A DNA stretch of 64,000 bases from Chinchilla lanigera. Its lineage: Eukaryota; Chordata; Mammalia; Rodentia; Chinchillidae. Below are positions 11,488 through 22,400 of the stretch, in pieces (the stretch's first letter is position 1; each line of letters begins with the position of its first letter). The stretch is from NCBI RefSeq assembly GCF_000276665.1, contig NW_004955477.1, positions 3,246,983-3,310,982 on the forward strand, read 5' to 3'. Made by a program: the position numbers and the translations under genes. The notes beneath the pieces were generated by a model that saw only the letters and a list, made by a program, of their open reading frames with translations, made no database searches and was not told the origin of the DNA.

Positions 11488-11489
<2 letters not shown>
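10390..11489. other. Mostly unique DNA
   Basis: No repeat recognised. A segment at about 10,935-11,031 has an AG before it (tctgggactcag) and a possible donor after it (ccacaag/gtaaca), with two open frames across it. The acceptor tract is weak and the two frames compete, so I do not call an exon. Confidence 0.4.

Positions 11490-11527
<38 letters not shown>
11490..11527. repeat. (TG)n dinucleotide microsatellite
   Basis: About 19 uninterrupted TG units; a likely length-polymorphic locus. Confidence 0.98.
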
Positions 11528-11528
<1 letters not shown>

Positions 11529-12084
11529 GTCACAGGATGGTGGCTATTCATTTCCCCCGTGATTGTCTCCATTGGGATAGGATAGAGGGGAGATCAATCA
11601 GCAGTCCACTGTCACAGAGAAGACATCCTGCTCCTGTAATTCTGTTAATGGTGCTCTGAGAGGGATCCTCTCCAAGCGCTAGATCCGAGGTGCAACCTAG
11701 GCTGGGGCACTGAGGCGAGGTACGTTCCCTCAGCTGGAGGTGCGCTGGGCAGGCAACAGCCCTGGGATCCCAGCTGGCCTTGTAAAACTTGAGTCATGGT
11801 GACAGAGTTCTTTCCATCATCGTTTATGCCGCACCTTCCTGGCTACATTACTGTTATTTAGCATCCTGCCATCATCCATAAAGTACCTCTCTGCCATTTG
11901 TTTTTTATTTCTCACTCTCCTGAGGTTGGCTGTTCTCATTCCCTGTCTGGAGCTGAGAGAGAGATTAAAGGGCTCTCTCTCTCGGGCTGCTGCACACCAG
12001 CCCGGCATCTGTGCCCCCTCCGCAGCCTGGCTCTGTGATGGTACCTGTCCGGCAGCAGGCATCGGCCCTGCCTTCCCGCACTGT
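11528..12084. other. Unique, moderately GC-rich DNA
   Basis: No repeat core recognised. Frames on both strands at 11,817-12,234 overlap each other and run into the MIR, so neither is a convincing gene. Confidence 0.45.
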
Positions 12085-12238
12085 TCGTTTATGACCCTGG
12101 ACAAATCTTTGTTTCTTTTGCATATCCTGAGCCATAAAATGGACAAATTACAGTGGCTCCTGTTTTCATCACAAGGTTGCCATGCCAGATGTTGTATTTT
12201 CCCCGATGGAATAAATCTGAGAGATCAAATATGATCAT
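12085..12238 (+). mobile_element. MIR SINE
   Basis: Sense MIR: gaccctggacaaatctttgt, then gagccataaaatggacaaat and catcacaaggttgccatg, following the MIR consensus through core and 3' half. Confidence 0.7.
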
Positions 12239-12519
12239 CAAAAGGAAAACTCACTGAGTTCCCAAGAAGGGCCCAGTCTAGGTCCTCCTGCTCACCTGGA
12301 CTCTTGCCAAGAGTGACCGGCATCCGGGACGGCATCCCCAGCCCTTCCCCATTCCTGGCCTGAGTGCATCCGCTGTCAGGACCCTTGATGTCCCACAGCT
12401 TATGAAAGCCGAAGCCAGGCTGGAATGGCCCAGGCCCTCCGCGATTAGCTCCTCCCCTTGCTTGACTTCCTCCCGCACTTTTGCCACCTTACTGCCCTTC
12501 ATACATGTACTTAGACCTC
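12239..12519. other. Unique DNA between MIR and L2
   Basis: GC-richer than its flanks. No coding or RNA signature recognised. Confidence 0.4.
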
Positions 12520-12825
12520 ACTTCTGACACCTGGCACTTGGCTTTCACAAATCTATGTGGCTGCTCTCGCATGGTCTCCAGGAGGGCTTCTCTGACCACC
12601 TTGGATACCCTCTGACTTATTCGCTCCATAGCACTTAACCTCCAGCTGGATCATACCTGTACATTCTATCTGTGTATTCACTTGTGTCTGTCTCAGCAGA
12701 CCACACTGGAAGCCTTCAAGGGCAGGGACTGTGCTACTTTGTTTCCTGCTATGTCCTCAGTACCTTCTTCAGTGCCTGGTGGATGGTAGATAATACATGT
12801 TTACTAAATAAATGAATACAGCTCT
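12520..12825 (+). mobile_element. L2 LINE 3' end
   Basis: Sense L2 3' terminal wording: caggagggcttctctgacca, aagggcagggactgtgctac, tgctatgtcctcagtacctt, then a tail resembling aataaatgaata. Typical L2 end, followed by a short (AAT)n at 12,837-12,853. Confidence 0.82.
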
Positions 12826-13274
12826 ATGTTAGCAATTAATAATAATAATAATGCAAGCTGCAAAGCAGTTTGAATGCAAAGCTCGGTAACATTCATCTAT
12901 TGCAGCCACAGTTGTCAAATAGGAACTCAGATGTGCAATGATACTTGCTTCATGTATGCTGGGAGTTAACTTGCTTCCAAACTGATAGCTCCACCTGAGG
13001 GCAGACTGTTCCACTATCATTTCATCATCTTTCTTTTACTGTCCCCTGGCCAATTCCAAAGAATCAACATCTGGTTGTGCTATGTTCTCCAACTGGTCGA
13101 ACTTGCCTTGTGCTGGCTGCCCTGGGCAGAGAACGGCCCTCACCCCACTCTGCTATCAGGGGAAGATCTTGTATTCGTGCCAGTGCTGGGCTGGGCGGGT
13201 GCTACCCCCTCACTTTGAAGCCCTGCAGTATACCAGGTACTATGCAGGTCCCTGCTTCCAAGCTACATCCCTCC

Positions 13275-13863
13275 AGTTTTTTATGCTTTTATCAGTATTT
13301 ACATTACATAATGATTACATTCCTTGTGGGGAGTTGCTACATGTATGTGACACACCTCAATTTTTATCATCCCCTTTCCCTTCCCTTTCTCCCCCTCCTA
13401 GTTCTTGATCCACTTCCATTTGAAAAAGATTTGTCTCCTTACTTCCTAGTATCTATCTTTTATTTTGTTCTTTATTTGTATTTTGGATTTTTCATATAAG
13501 AGAAACCATGTGATATTTAAACCCGTGTGTCTGATTTATTTCATTTAACATTATGATCTCAAGGTTCATCCATTTGCCCACAAATCACTCAAGTTTGTCC
13601 TTTTTTATGGAGGAATGGTACTCTGTTGTGCTTAAATACCACATTGTAAAGAATGTATTCATCTGCTGATGGAAATATAGGCTACTTTCAAGATTTAGCT
13701 GTTGTGAGTTGTGCTGGTACGAACATGGACGTGCATATATCACTGTAATGTGATGTCTTTAATTCTTTTGGGAAGATACCTTGTAGGGGAACAGCCGGGT
13801 CAAATGGAATGTCTAGTTTTAGCTTTCTGAGGAAGAAATAGTACCAATAATCAACGTATGGGA
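13275..13863 (-). mobile_element. L1 3' UTR and ORF2 C-terminus (3' half of an inverted L1)
   Basis: The minus strand encodes the ORF2 tail: LRKLKLDIPFDPAVPLQGIF then PKELKTSHYSDICTSMFVPA, followed by a 3' UTR containing a polypurine tract (tttcccttccctttctcccc on plus). A short T run near 13,277 marks the 3' terminus. At about 13,863 the L1 sequence switches to the opposite strand. Confidence 0.9.
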
Positions 13864-14320
13864 TCATATCCAATTAAATAGCTTCTGCACAGCAAAAGAA
13901 CAACCAACAGAATGAAGAGACAATCTACAGAATAGGAAGAAAATTTTTGCTAACTTCTCCTCAGAGACAGGACTAATATCTAGATTGTATAAAGGACTAA
14001 AAAAACTTAGATCAGCCAAAATAAAAGACCCAGTTAAGAAATAGGCAACAGTCCGGAATAGACACTTCTCAGAAGAAACACAAATGGCCAATAAATACAT
14101 GAAAAAATGTTCAGCATCACTGCTACTATGGAAATGCAAATTGAGACACTGAGATTCCATCTTCAGAAAAAATGACTATCATCACGAAATCAAATAATAA
14201 CAAANNNNNNNNNNNNNNNNNNNNNNNNNNNNNNNNNNNNNNNNNNNNNNNNNNNNNNNNNNNNNNNNNNNNNNNNNNNNNNNNNNNNNNNNNNNNNNNN
14301 NNNNCCACTATGGAAATTGC
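13864..14320 (+). mobile_element. Inverted upstream L1 ORF2 segment (contains gap)
   Basis: Plus-strand L1 ORF2 sequence just upstream in the element of the piece at 13,275-13,863. Landmarks: ttctgcacagcaaaagaaca, acagacacttctcagaaga-like wording, catgaaaaaatgttcagcat. It is interrupted by 100 N at 14,205-14,304. A last match, ccactatggaaat, follows the gap. Frames contain several stops. Order and orientation fit a twin-primed insertion. Confidence 0.85.
14205..14304. other. Assembly gap, exactly 100 N
   Basis: Exactly 100 N, so probably a default-size placeholder rather than a measured distance. It lies in L1 sequence. Confidence 0.99.
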
Positions 14321-16129
14321 ACTCCACACAGGAAAGACAGGGGCACCGTTCAGGTCTCCTACCTGCACTGAGGAATTAGTTTCTCCCCTTCTGCTTAGAG
14401 CAGCCCCAAAGCCATCACCTCCCTCTTATTCTCTTCAAGGGTCTTTCTTCTTAGAGTTCCACCAGGGAGCAATTTTAGGTTCCCCAATTTTGGGTCTCCA
14501 GATCCATTAGGAGAATCTTAGATAGCACCTGAGAGGCTGGGAGAGACGAGCACCCCTTGCTAGCATTTGTGCCCCAGCGCTCTAGCCTTTCCCTTGGCCC
14601 AGGCCGGTCTTCTGCTCTGTCTGCCTCGCGTCCTCCCTCTGAGCCAGGTTACACCCAGTGCACCAGGTTTCAGTGTTGATGGCTGAGGTCTGAGAAATTC
14701 CCAAAGACCTTTTTCTCCCAAGCTCTTGGCACAGCAAGGCTGGCTGTCAAACAATGGCTCAGGCACACTTTTTCCAAAGTCTATTTTGAAACTCAAAGGG
14801 GAAAAACAGGAACCACCCAGAAGGGAAAGTGTGTTGAATAATTTTGCAAAATGTTATCTGCATGCACAGTGACTTCTGACTTACAATTTACCAAAACATG
14901 TTCACCTATATAGCCACACTTGACCTGTGTAATCCTGTTACAGGAGGCTCACGGTCACATGGAGCATGAAGGGCACTTTCATCTTGAAATTTCAAACCTT
15001 TGGTTTTAAAAGTTGTTTCTCTTTTTCCTGTGTCTTCAGGCTGTATGACAAATGTTTGATGACTTGTCACACTGATTAGCTAGAGACCATGTCTGACTGA
15101 GTCCTGATGTCTTACACTTATCAGACTGGGAAAGTAGGAGTCGGATAGACGAATGTCTACCCCCAAGACACAGCTACACTTATTATTGTTGGAATCCCTC
15201 CTTTTATCTTTTTGTCAATTGCTTTTTGCCTGTTTCCCTTATTCTGATGTCTGTGCCTCTTTCCCAGATGTCTTGAATGTATCTTGCTGGATAACTGTTT
15301 TTTGGGGGGGTGGGGGGTATATTTCCTTGCTTAATGCCAGACTAATAGGCATTTTAAAATTCTTTTAAGTAATAAATATCCTATTCATTTTTCTCCTTAA
15401 TAACTATAGGACAGATAATAAATTGTTATTTTAAACAAAGAAATATTTTTACAAACAAATAAAAGCATAAAACCTTTTGGTCCCCAAAGTAGATTTTCAA
15501 AGCTGCTGAAAATATACATTCATCCAATTATTTTATAGAGAGCTGTTTCTTTTTAGGTTTAGTAAATGATGTGTATTTATGTAAATAGGAAATTTTAAGA
15601 CACATTTGTGGTTTTTTTTCCCCCCTCTTTCTGTTAAGCAAATGTCATTAACTAATCTCAGTATTTATTTTGCTCACATGACCATCTATTGGCGAGAGGT
15701 TGGGTTAGGAGTTCCCTTTTAATTGCCTGAAAAGTCTTCTGTATATCTCTGGTAGTTAAATACACATTTTTATTCTGGTTGTTGCATGTTTTTAACACAT
15801 TTGAAAGGTGCTAAAAATTCAGTTTTCTAACAGGTGCTATAAGCTCTACTTCCAATTTTAGGAATAGTGACAAATTAAGGTAGTCTTTGGTAGTTGATTG
15901 TATTGTAGAGGTGGGAAGACTGGCAAAGACAGCATCCAAAGTAAGGGGTGATCGAAAATACAGTGAATGTTTAAATTTTAAGAAAAATATCACAGTAACC
16001 TATTACACATTGCCCAAAATGAGAGGACAAGTGTTTTCACTTGTATTTTGAGGCGGGTAATGGCAGTGTGTCTTGTTTCCCTAGTTGTGTCCCTATGTTC
16101 CCCCTCCTTTTTTACCCATTTAATCATTT
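14321..16129. other. Unique DNA, no gene seen
   Basis: The first 500 bases are GC-richer with short overlapping frames on both strands. From 14,820 on it is AT-rich and free of recognisable repeats, including a poly-G run at 15,303-15,317 and poly-T/C at 15,611-15,624. No splice-bounded coding segment stands out. Confidence 0.5.
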
Positions 16130-16205
16130 GTGAGCTCATTCATGTTGAACATTTACTGAGCGGCTATTGTGTCCTAGGGTCTACCTAGGCACCTGGCGGA
16201 TGCTG
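16130..16205. repeat. Ancient repeat fragment (gene-desert type, family unnamed)
   Basis: catgttgaacatttactgag cggctattgtgtcctagggt resembles the widespread old mammalian repeat seen also at 61,090-61,180. The match is too short to name. Confidence 0.4.
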
Positions 16206-16719
16206 GCATGCAGACTCTAGGTGGTGCAGTTCTGCACTTAGGATCTAGACACAGGTAGAGTCTGGAGGAGACTGTCCAGGTGGGCTTTGGAGGAGATAAT
16301 CAGATGACTGAATCCAAGGGTGAGAACCCTTTGCCAGTTTCCAGAAACTACTCTGTTCCCCACTATTACTGTGTGATTTTGCTATTTCATGCTCACATCT
16401 TCTAAGGTCTTTCTTTTATTAAACTGTCCTCAGGTTACCTAATTACTATCTGTCTTCTGTCTCTTTCCAAATGTCTGACTGACACAATGCCTTGGGAAGT
16501 CATTTGCTTTTTGTATCCCGCTTCAAAGCAGGTTCTGAAGTGCATGTTTATGCCTGCGTGAGACACGGATGGTGGTGGGAACCTCTGGGTCCCCAGGACA
16601 GAACAGAATGCTGCAGATGAAGGAGAGGATCACAGGGGTGAGAAGCAGAAGGAGAAGTGGGTGCTCCAGGGTTTTCAGGTGGGTGGAAGTAACCCTGGAG
16701 AGGCCAGGGAGGTGGTCTG

Positions 16720-16851
16720 AGAGCCCAGTCACAGAGGAGCTGGCAGTGGGCTGAAGAGGACACGAGCTGTTTCCAAACCCCTAAAGAGCCCAGTCACAGA
16801 GGAGCTGGCAGTGGGCTGAAGAGGACACGAGCTGTTTCCAAACCCCTAAAG
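16720..16851. repeat. Perfect 65-bp tandem duplication
   Basis: Two identical adjacent copies with period 65. The first starts agagcccagtcacagaggag at 16,720 and the second at 16,785. Identity continues to 16,851, with no mismatch seen. Not part of a recognised repeat family. Confidence 0.97.
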
Positions 16852-16959
16852 CATGTTGGGGGCATAGACATTACACTGGTCCCCTGGATGCTCTGTGCGC
16901 ACCCGACTGATGCAAGGTTGTTTGATAATGGTCTTCTGCACCCCTTTTATTGCAGAGAA

Positions 16960-17260
16960 CCCAACACTAGAGATTTTTTTCTCTCCAGAGACTGAAATAA
17001 TTGGAAACAACCAAATGTTCAACAACTGGGGACATGTTTATATTTGTTCAGTGAAATATTTAGCCACTGAAAATGATAACTACGAGGATAATAGCGGACA
17101 TGGAAACTGTTTTAATAAAGCCATGTGTTGAAAATGAATAAAGTAGTCTCTGCACACTATCATCACAAATATGCAGAAATAAAGGCATGCAGATAAAAAC
17201 TAGAAAGAAATGTGTAAATTTTTTTTTAAAAAATCAGTGTTATAGTGATTGTACATTAGT
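16960..17260 (+). mobile_element. L1ME-type 3' end
   Basis: Sense old L1 3' end: ataattggaaacaaccaaat gttcaacaactggggacatg, then gttgaaaatgaataaagtag and aactagaaagaaatgtgtaa, ending in an A/T-rich tail. Confidence 0.75.
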
Positions 17261-17274
17261 TGAGGTCATGCAAG

Positions 17275-17570
17275 TAGTTGTAAAGGAAAAGCCCTGAAAT
17301 TGCAGTGGTTTAACACGGTAGAAGTGAGGTTTTGCTCACATCGTGTCCAAAACAAGTATTGGGACCCAGGATCCTCGCAGCTTGTTGTCATTCTTCTCTA
17401 CAGTCTTGTAATCCTCTCCATTCAGTGGGTAGGTAAGGAGCCCCATCCTAACTTTCTTTGGCCTGAAGTCCATTTGATTGGCCCGAATGGGTCACATAGC
17501 CCACATTTGGATGTAAGGATGGCTGGAAAGTAAAGTTCTGGCTGGGCTGTTGTTTCCCAGTAACAAGATC
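17275..17570. repeat. Probable ancient interspersed repeat, family not named
   Basis: gatgtaaggatggctggaaa g and ttgattggcccgaatgggtc acatagccc resemble an old mammalian repeat, possibly related to 2,475-3,000. No coding capacity. Confidence 0.35.
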
Positions 17571-17727
17571 ACACTATAGAGGGGCCACTGTATTTCAGTA
17601 TACTTTATTGTGATATTTCAAAAGCTTTGGTATTTAGTCATCTGTATCGGCCCCAGTGACTTCTTTCTTTTAAGTTTTCTTGAATGTAGTTTTATAGAAA
17701 AGTGACCAAATGTTCCTGTGAAGTTGA

Positions 17728-18068
17728 GTGTGGTGATGCCAGCTTAAAATTGTAGTACTTGGGGTCCCAAAGCAAGAGGATGTGAAGTTTGTGTCTAGCC
17801 TAGGCAATTTAGTGAGAAAGACAGAGAGAGACAGCGAGAGAGACACAGAGAGAGAGAGAGACAGAGAGAGAGAGAGACAGAGAAAGAGAGTGAGAGGAAG
17901 GAAGGAAGGAAAAACGGAAGGAAGGAAGGAAGGAAAGAAGGAATGAAGGAAGAAAGGAAGGAAGGAAGAAAGGAAGGAAGGAAGGGAGGGAAAGGAAGGC
18001 TGGGGATGTAGTTCAGGGTAAAAGTCCTGGCTTTGATTCCCTGTACTGCATAGGAGGAAAAAAAAAAG
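17728..18068 (+). mobile_element. B1-dID SINE with linker expanded to a microsatellite
   Basis: B1 half (gagtgtggtgatgccagctt; gtctagcctaggcaatttag) and ID half (ggctggggatgtagttcagg; ggctttgattccctgtactg) are separated by about 185 bases of (GA)n and (GGAA)n repeats at 17,813-17,998, where normal copies have a short A-rich linker. Confidence 0.9.
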
Positions 18069-18237
18069 ATCCCTGTGTATTTTTTTTACTTCAAGAAAGT
18101 GAAATAAGGGCATGCAAACTCAAGAAGCTGAGATGTCTGGGTAGTAGAGATCTTGGCAGGTAAAGCAGCAACAGAAATTATGGTACATGTCACATTCAGT
18201 GTTTCCTCGCATTTCTGAGCTTTTGCTGGAATATTAC

Positions 18238-18605
18238 CTATAATGGATTGAATCGTGTTTCTCCCGCCCAATGTATATACCGAAATCCTATCCCTCAATG
18301 TGATTACATTTGGAGATAAAGCCTTTAAAGAAATAATTAAGGTTACATGAATTCATGAACATCAGGTCCTAACCCAAAGGGATCATTACAAGAAGAAAAG
18401 ACATTAGGAATTTGTAGCTACACAAAAGAAAAGCCATGCAAAGATACCGCAAGAAGGTAGCCATCTGCAAGCCAAGGAGAGAAACCCAGCAGAAACAAAA
18501 CCTGCCAACAACTTGATTTTGGACTTTCAGCCTCAAAGCTGAGAAAATAAATTTCTGTGGTTTTAGACACTAAATCTGTGGCCTTTTGTTATGGCAGTTG
18601 TAGAA
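18238..18605 (+). mobile_element. ERVL-MaLR solo LTR (MLT1-like)
   Basis: Sense MaLR-type LTR: aatggattgaatcgtgtttc, gtgattacatttggagataa agcctttaaagaaat, gccatctgcaagccaaggag, then gagaaaataaatttctgtgg as the polyadenylation region. No internal retroviral sequence adjoins it, so it is solo. Old. Confidence 0.82.
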
Positions 18606-18649
18606 AACAAACACATTGCTTCTCCTTTCACTAACATTATAAAAATCCT

Positions 18650-18930
18650 TGAGGCCTCTTACACCTTGGATAAGGCACTACCTTCTTGGGCAGACTTCCC
18701 TTCACCCCAAGCTGCACTGTGCATCTCTCCTTGGGCTCTCCCCATGCTCTGTGGTTACTCTGCCTCATTGCTCATGAACTATGTTGGCAATGCCATCTCC
18801 TTGTCTAGAATGTGAGCTCTACAAGAGGAGAGACCATGTCTTCTACTTCTCTATAGCCAGGTACTTTCATGTACCTAGAACAATGACATACAGTGAGTGA
18901 TCAATAAATGAACGCCTAGAAAATGAGTGA
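18650..18930 (+). mobile_element. L2 LINE 3' end
   Basis: tagaatgtgagctctacaag aggagagaccatgtctt, then tacctagaacaatgacatac agtgagtgatcaataaatga: the classic L2 3' terminal wording in sense orientation. Confidence 0.85.
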
Positions 18931-18944
18931 GGGAATAAATATAT

Positions 18945-19130
18945 TTAAGCTAACTACTTTTGCCATTGATTTCCAATTTCATTGCTCAATGATTGGATAA
19001 TATGCCTGGGATAATTTCTATTGTTTTGCATTTACTTAAGCATGCTTTATGAGATAGTATGTGTTCTATTTTGGAGAAAGTTCCATATGCTGGTGAGAAG
19101 AATGTGTATTCTGTTATTGTTGGGTTAAGC
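18945..19130 (-). mobile_element. L1M ORF2 fragment (antisense)
   Basis: gttccatatgctggtgagaa gaatgtgtattctgttattg ttgggtt is antisense L1M ORF2 endonuclease-region wording. The fragment is short. Confidence 0.7.
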
Positions 19131-19339
19131 TAACTATAGTACTAAGGAGCAATAGATAATCATCTTGACTGATTGAAACTGGCCAGTATCAATCTCTAAG
19201 CCAAATGGCAAAGAGTCAGAGATGCTCCTAGATGCAAGTGCATCTAGAAAGTCTATGCTTGACTATGCAGAACTTAGAAATACAGAAGAGCAATTAAGAG
19301 TATATTGAATGAGAAAGAGACTCCTCTATAGTAGGTGCC
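19131..19339. other. Unassigned DNA
   Basis: Nothing recognised between the L1M fragment and the LTR. Confidence 0.4.
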
Positions 19340-19692
19340 TACTCTTATTTAGTTTAAATGTGTCCCCCATGTGTTCATGTGTAAAACTTTAACCTCAATT
19401 ATGAGATATTAAGAGAGTAGAAACCTAATCCACAATGGTGTGTAGAGATGTGGATTTTGGGAGGTGAGTAGAATTAAATAAGGTCATCACATTAAATAAG
19501 GTCATCACAGGTGGAGCTCTTGTGATTGAATTTCAGGGGCCTTTATAAGATGAAAGAGAGACCAAGAGATACAGACATACAGGCACACTCCCACTTTGAG
19601 TCAGAACCATTACCCCAAATAAATCTACTTGCCTTATAATTTACCTAGCCTTAAGTATTTTGTTATAGTAATGAAAAATGGACTAATACTAT
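19340..19692 (+). mobile_element. ERVL-MaLR solo LTR (MST-like)
   Basis: Sense LTR: gtttaaatgtgtcccccatg near the start, ccaaataaatctacttgcct as polyadenylation region, ending ttgttatagtaatgaaaaat ggactaatac. It carries an exact 18-bp tandem duplication (attaaataaggtcatcac twice, 19,473-19,508). Confidence 0.82.
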
Positions 19693-19893
19693 GCCTGATC
19701 TGGGATAGATTGAGAAGCTTGCAGTGTTTGGAAATCTTTCTTAAAGATTATTTTTGAAATTGAGCTGGTAGCAGCCTCCTTATCTGAACTGAAAACATAA
19801 ACAGAAAATGTCCTAGAACAATAAGTAACCCAATATTTTCCTTTCTGTAGAAGATGCTTACTCTCCTTATTCTATCAAGTAGGCTACTTAAAG

Positions 19894-19910
19894 TCTTTTT
19901 TCTTTCTTTT

Positions 19911-19974
<64 letters not shown>

Positions 19975-20090
19975 TCCTTCCTTCCTTCCTTCCTTCCTTC
20001 CTTCCTTCCTTCCTTTGTGGTACTAGAGAGGGAAGTTAGGGCCTCATGCTGCCTAGACAAGCACTCTACCATTGAGCTCCATCCCAACCC
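19894..20090 (-). mobile_element. ID-derived SINE whose A-tail became a microsatellite
   Basis: (TTTC)n then (TTCC)n at about 19,901-20,014 lead into an antisense ID half: gtggtactagagagggaagt, caagcactctaccattgagc tccatccc. The repeats occupy the position of the element's A-rich tail, so the microsatellite probably arose from it. Confidence 0.85.
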
Positions 20091-21479
20091 AAAATTCTTT
20101 TTATAAAAAAAGAAAAACTTCCAAAAAGAGAAAAACTTCAAGTCTCTTTTGCTCCTTGAATCCTACACTGATCACTGCAGCCCCAAGAGCAGAACACTCC
20201 CTGTTGATTTCTGGTACCTTAGTCATACCTCCCTCTTGAAGTCACCACGGGATGGTAGCATTTAAAAGACCCTGGGTTGAGGTGATGTTGGAAACAAGGC
20301 GGATGAAGAACCTTCAAAAGTTAGCTCCTCTAAAGAGCAATGAGAACATTGACAGAAAATGATCTGAATCAACTTTTTCCAAACTCTGTACTAACCAAAG
20401 TTGTCCAAGAATCTGGGAAGAATTTACTTAAGAAAAATGGCTGGCTCTTTATATGAAAAGCAAGTTTTATCACAATTTATTTTGCTGTTATCATTGCCCC
20501 CTCCTCAACTCAGTACTAACCTTACAAACCAATGACCTGCAATTGTGGTGAAAATCAACAGCCTGTCAACCACTGGAAAGGAAAGAAGAGCAGGAGCTCC
20601 ATCTAAGCTCCATTTCCAGAGAATTGCTACTGTCTGCTGTTTAGTGGTTTCCTAAAAGATCCCATTCACAAGACTGTCTTTATTACCTGCTGGGAGCTCC
20701 CCCAATATGAACAGCATTTCCTCAAGGACAGTTATCTAAAACAGTCAGGCAATTGTTTGATTGAATCTTCCCAAGATGATGGATAGCATTTGGCGTAAAT
20801 ACTATACTGACCAAAACAACAACAACAACAACAACAAAAAAAACAAAAAAAAAAACCACCCAAAAAACTTAAAAGGAAAATATAGGAAGAGAGGTGTCCA
20901 TAAGGAGCTCTGAGAAGCTCTGACATAGTCTTAGGAATCTTGAAAGTCTTGCACGTGATTAGAGCTGTGTACATGCTCAGGGCCATGTACATGGTCAGGA
21001 AAGTCCTGAGAAGGCCCTCAGCTCTCAGTTTTTGCTGTCTTTGAGGCTCTTCACAAGCATAAAGTGTAGGACAAGATAGATTTACAAATTGCCTGACTGA
21101 GTATTGAAGGAATACCTTAACATACACACAGGGGCCCTCAGGAAAGACTGGGAGAGTTGCTGATTATAACCAGTTGGGGAAATCTCTGCCCAGTCATTAG
21201 CTGGTCACTGAACTCATTGGGCAAAGACTCCCATAGTCACATACCAAAAAAATGCACAAGATTTTATAGAAATGGTTCAGAAAAGTCACTAAAAACGTCT
21301 GTGACAAACAGCAACAACAATAAACCCTAGGAAGAAGGAAGACTGATTTATAGAGTTGCCACATTATTCTATTTTAAATGTTTAACTTTTAGCAGCAGAA
21401 ACAACACAAAATGTATATAAAAGTGAGCAAACAAACAAACAAAATGATTGATATGCAGGGGGAAAACCCAGTCAGTAGA
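20091..21479 (+). mobile_element. Unassigned DNA; later part may be an L1M 5' UTR
   Basis: No coding region. A (CAA)n/A-rich tract lies at 20,816-20,860. The stretch from about 20,700 leads without a visible break into sense L1M ORF1 sequence and has fragments reminiscent of old L1 5' UTRs (ggtcaggaaagtcctgagaa; aaatctctgcccagtcatta). This assignment is weak. Confidence 0.35.
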
Positions 21480-22400
21480 AACTGTCCCTGGAATCCCAGA
21501 TATTTTATTTATTTGACAATGACTTTAAATCACTTATTTAAAATATTTTCAAAGAACTGAAGGAAACCATGTACAAAGAATTAAATGAAAGTATGAGAGT
21601 GATGACTAACCAAATACAAAATATAAAAAGAAATAGAAATTATGAGAAAGAACCAAGTATAAATTCTGAAGTTGAAAAGTTGAATGATTGAAATGAAAAA
21701 TTTATTGCAGTGGAGGGAGGGGCTCAACCATAGATTTAAGCCATCAAAGGAAAGAACTTTCCAGTCTGAGAACATAAAAAGAATGAGAAAAATAAACAAT
21801 CTTGAGATCTGTAGTAGTTTATGAAGCATAAAAATATGCATACTGGCAGTGCCAGAAGAGAGAAGACAGAGAATGGGCCAGAAAAATATTTTAGGAAATA
21901 ATCACCCAAATTCCCAAATTTGATGAAAAATATTACATTCTCAAGAAATTCAATTAACTCCAAGTGAATAAACTTAAAAGGATTCTCATTGAAGCATATC
22001 ATAATCCAACCACTGAGGTCACAGACAAAGAGGAAACCTTAAGTGCAGCAAGAAAGAAGCAATGCATCACATAAGAAGGAGCCTTAACAAGATCAACAGC
22101 TATATTCACATCAGGAACAATGAAGGCCAGAAGATGGTGGATGACAGATTTAAAATGCCAAAAGAAAAGACTGTCAAATAAAAATTATATCGAATGAAAT
22201 TGTCCTTCAAAAAGGAAGGAGAAAAATATTCTCACATAAGCAAACACAGGGATTTTGTTGCTAGTAGGCCTGTCTGATAAGAAAAACTGAAGGGAATCTT
22301 TAAGGTTGAAATGATGAAATACTGGACAGCAATCTGCATCCATCTAAAGAAATAAAGAGCACTAGTAATCATAAAAATCTAGGTAAATATAAAAGAAAAT
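21480..22400 (+). pseudogene. L1M/HAL1-type ORF1 remnant
   Basis: Sense remnant of the old L1 RNA-binding protein gene. Landmarks in order: an A-rich coiled-coil region from 21,545, ccagaagatggtggatgaca at about 22,130, agactgtcaaataaaaatta tatcgaatgaaattgtcctt caaaaaggaag, then ttgttgctagtaggcctgtc tg. Stops and frameshifts are frequent. It precedes ORF2 of the same element. Confidence 0.75.

Noticed and set aside
11490..11527. Periodic array considered as CRISPR-like or satellite
   Set aside because: Simple (TG)n microsatellite. No direct repeats with unique spacers occur anywhere in the window.
17670..18113. 147-codon minus frame rich in Ser/Leu/Phe/Pro repeats
   Set aside because: It is the translation of the GA/GGAA microsatellite inside a B1-dID SINE.
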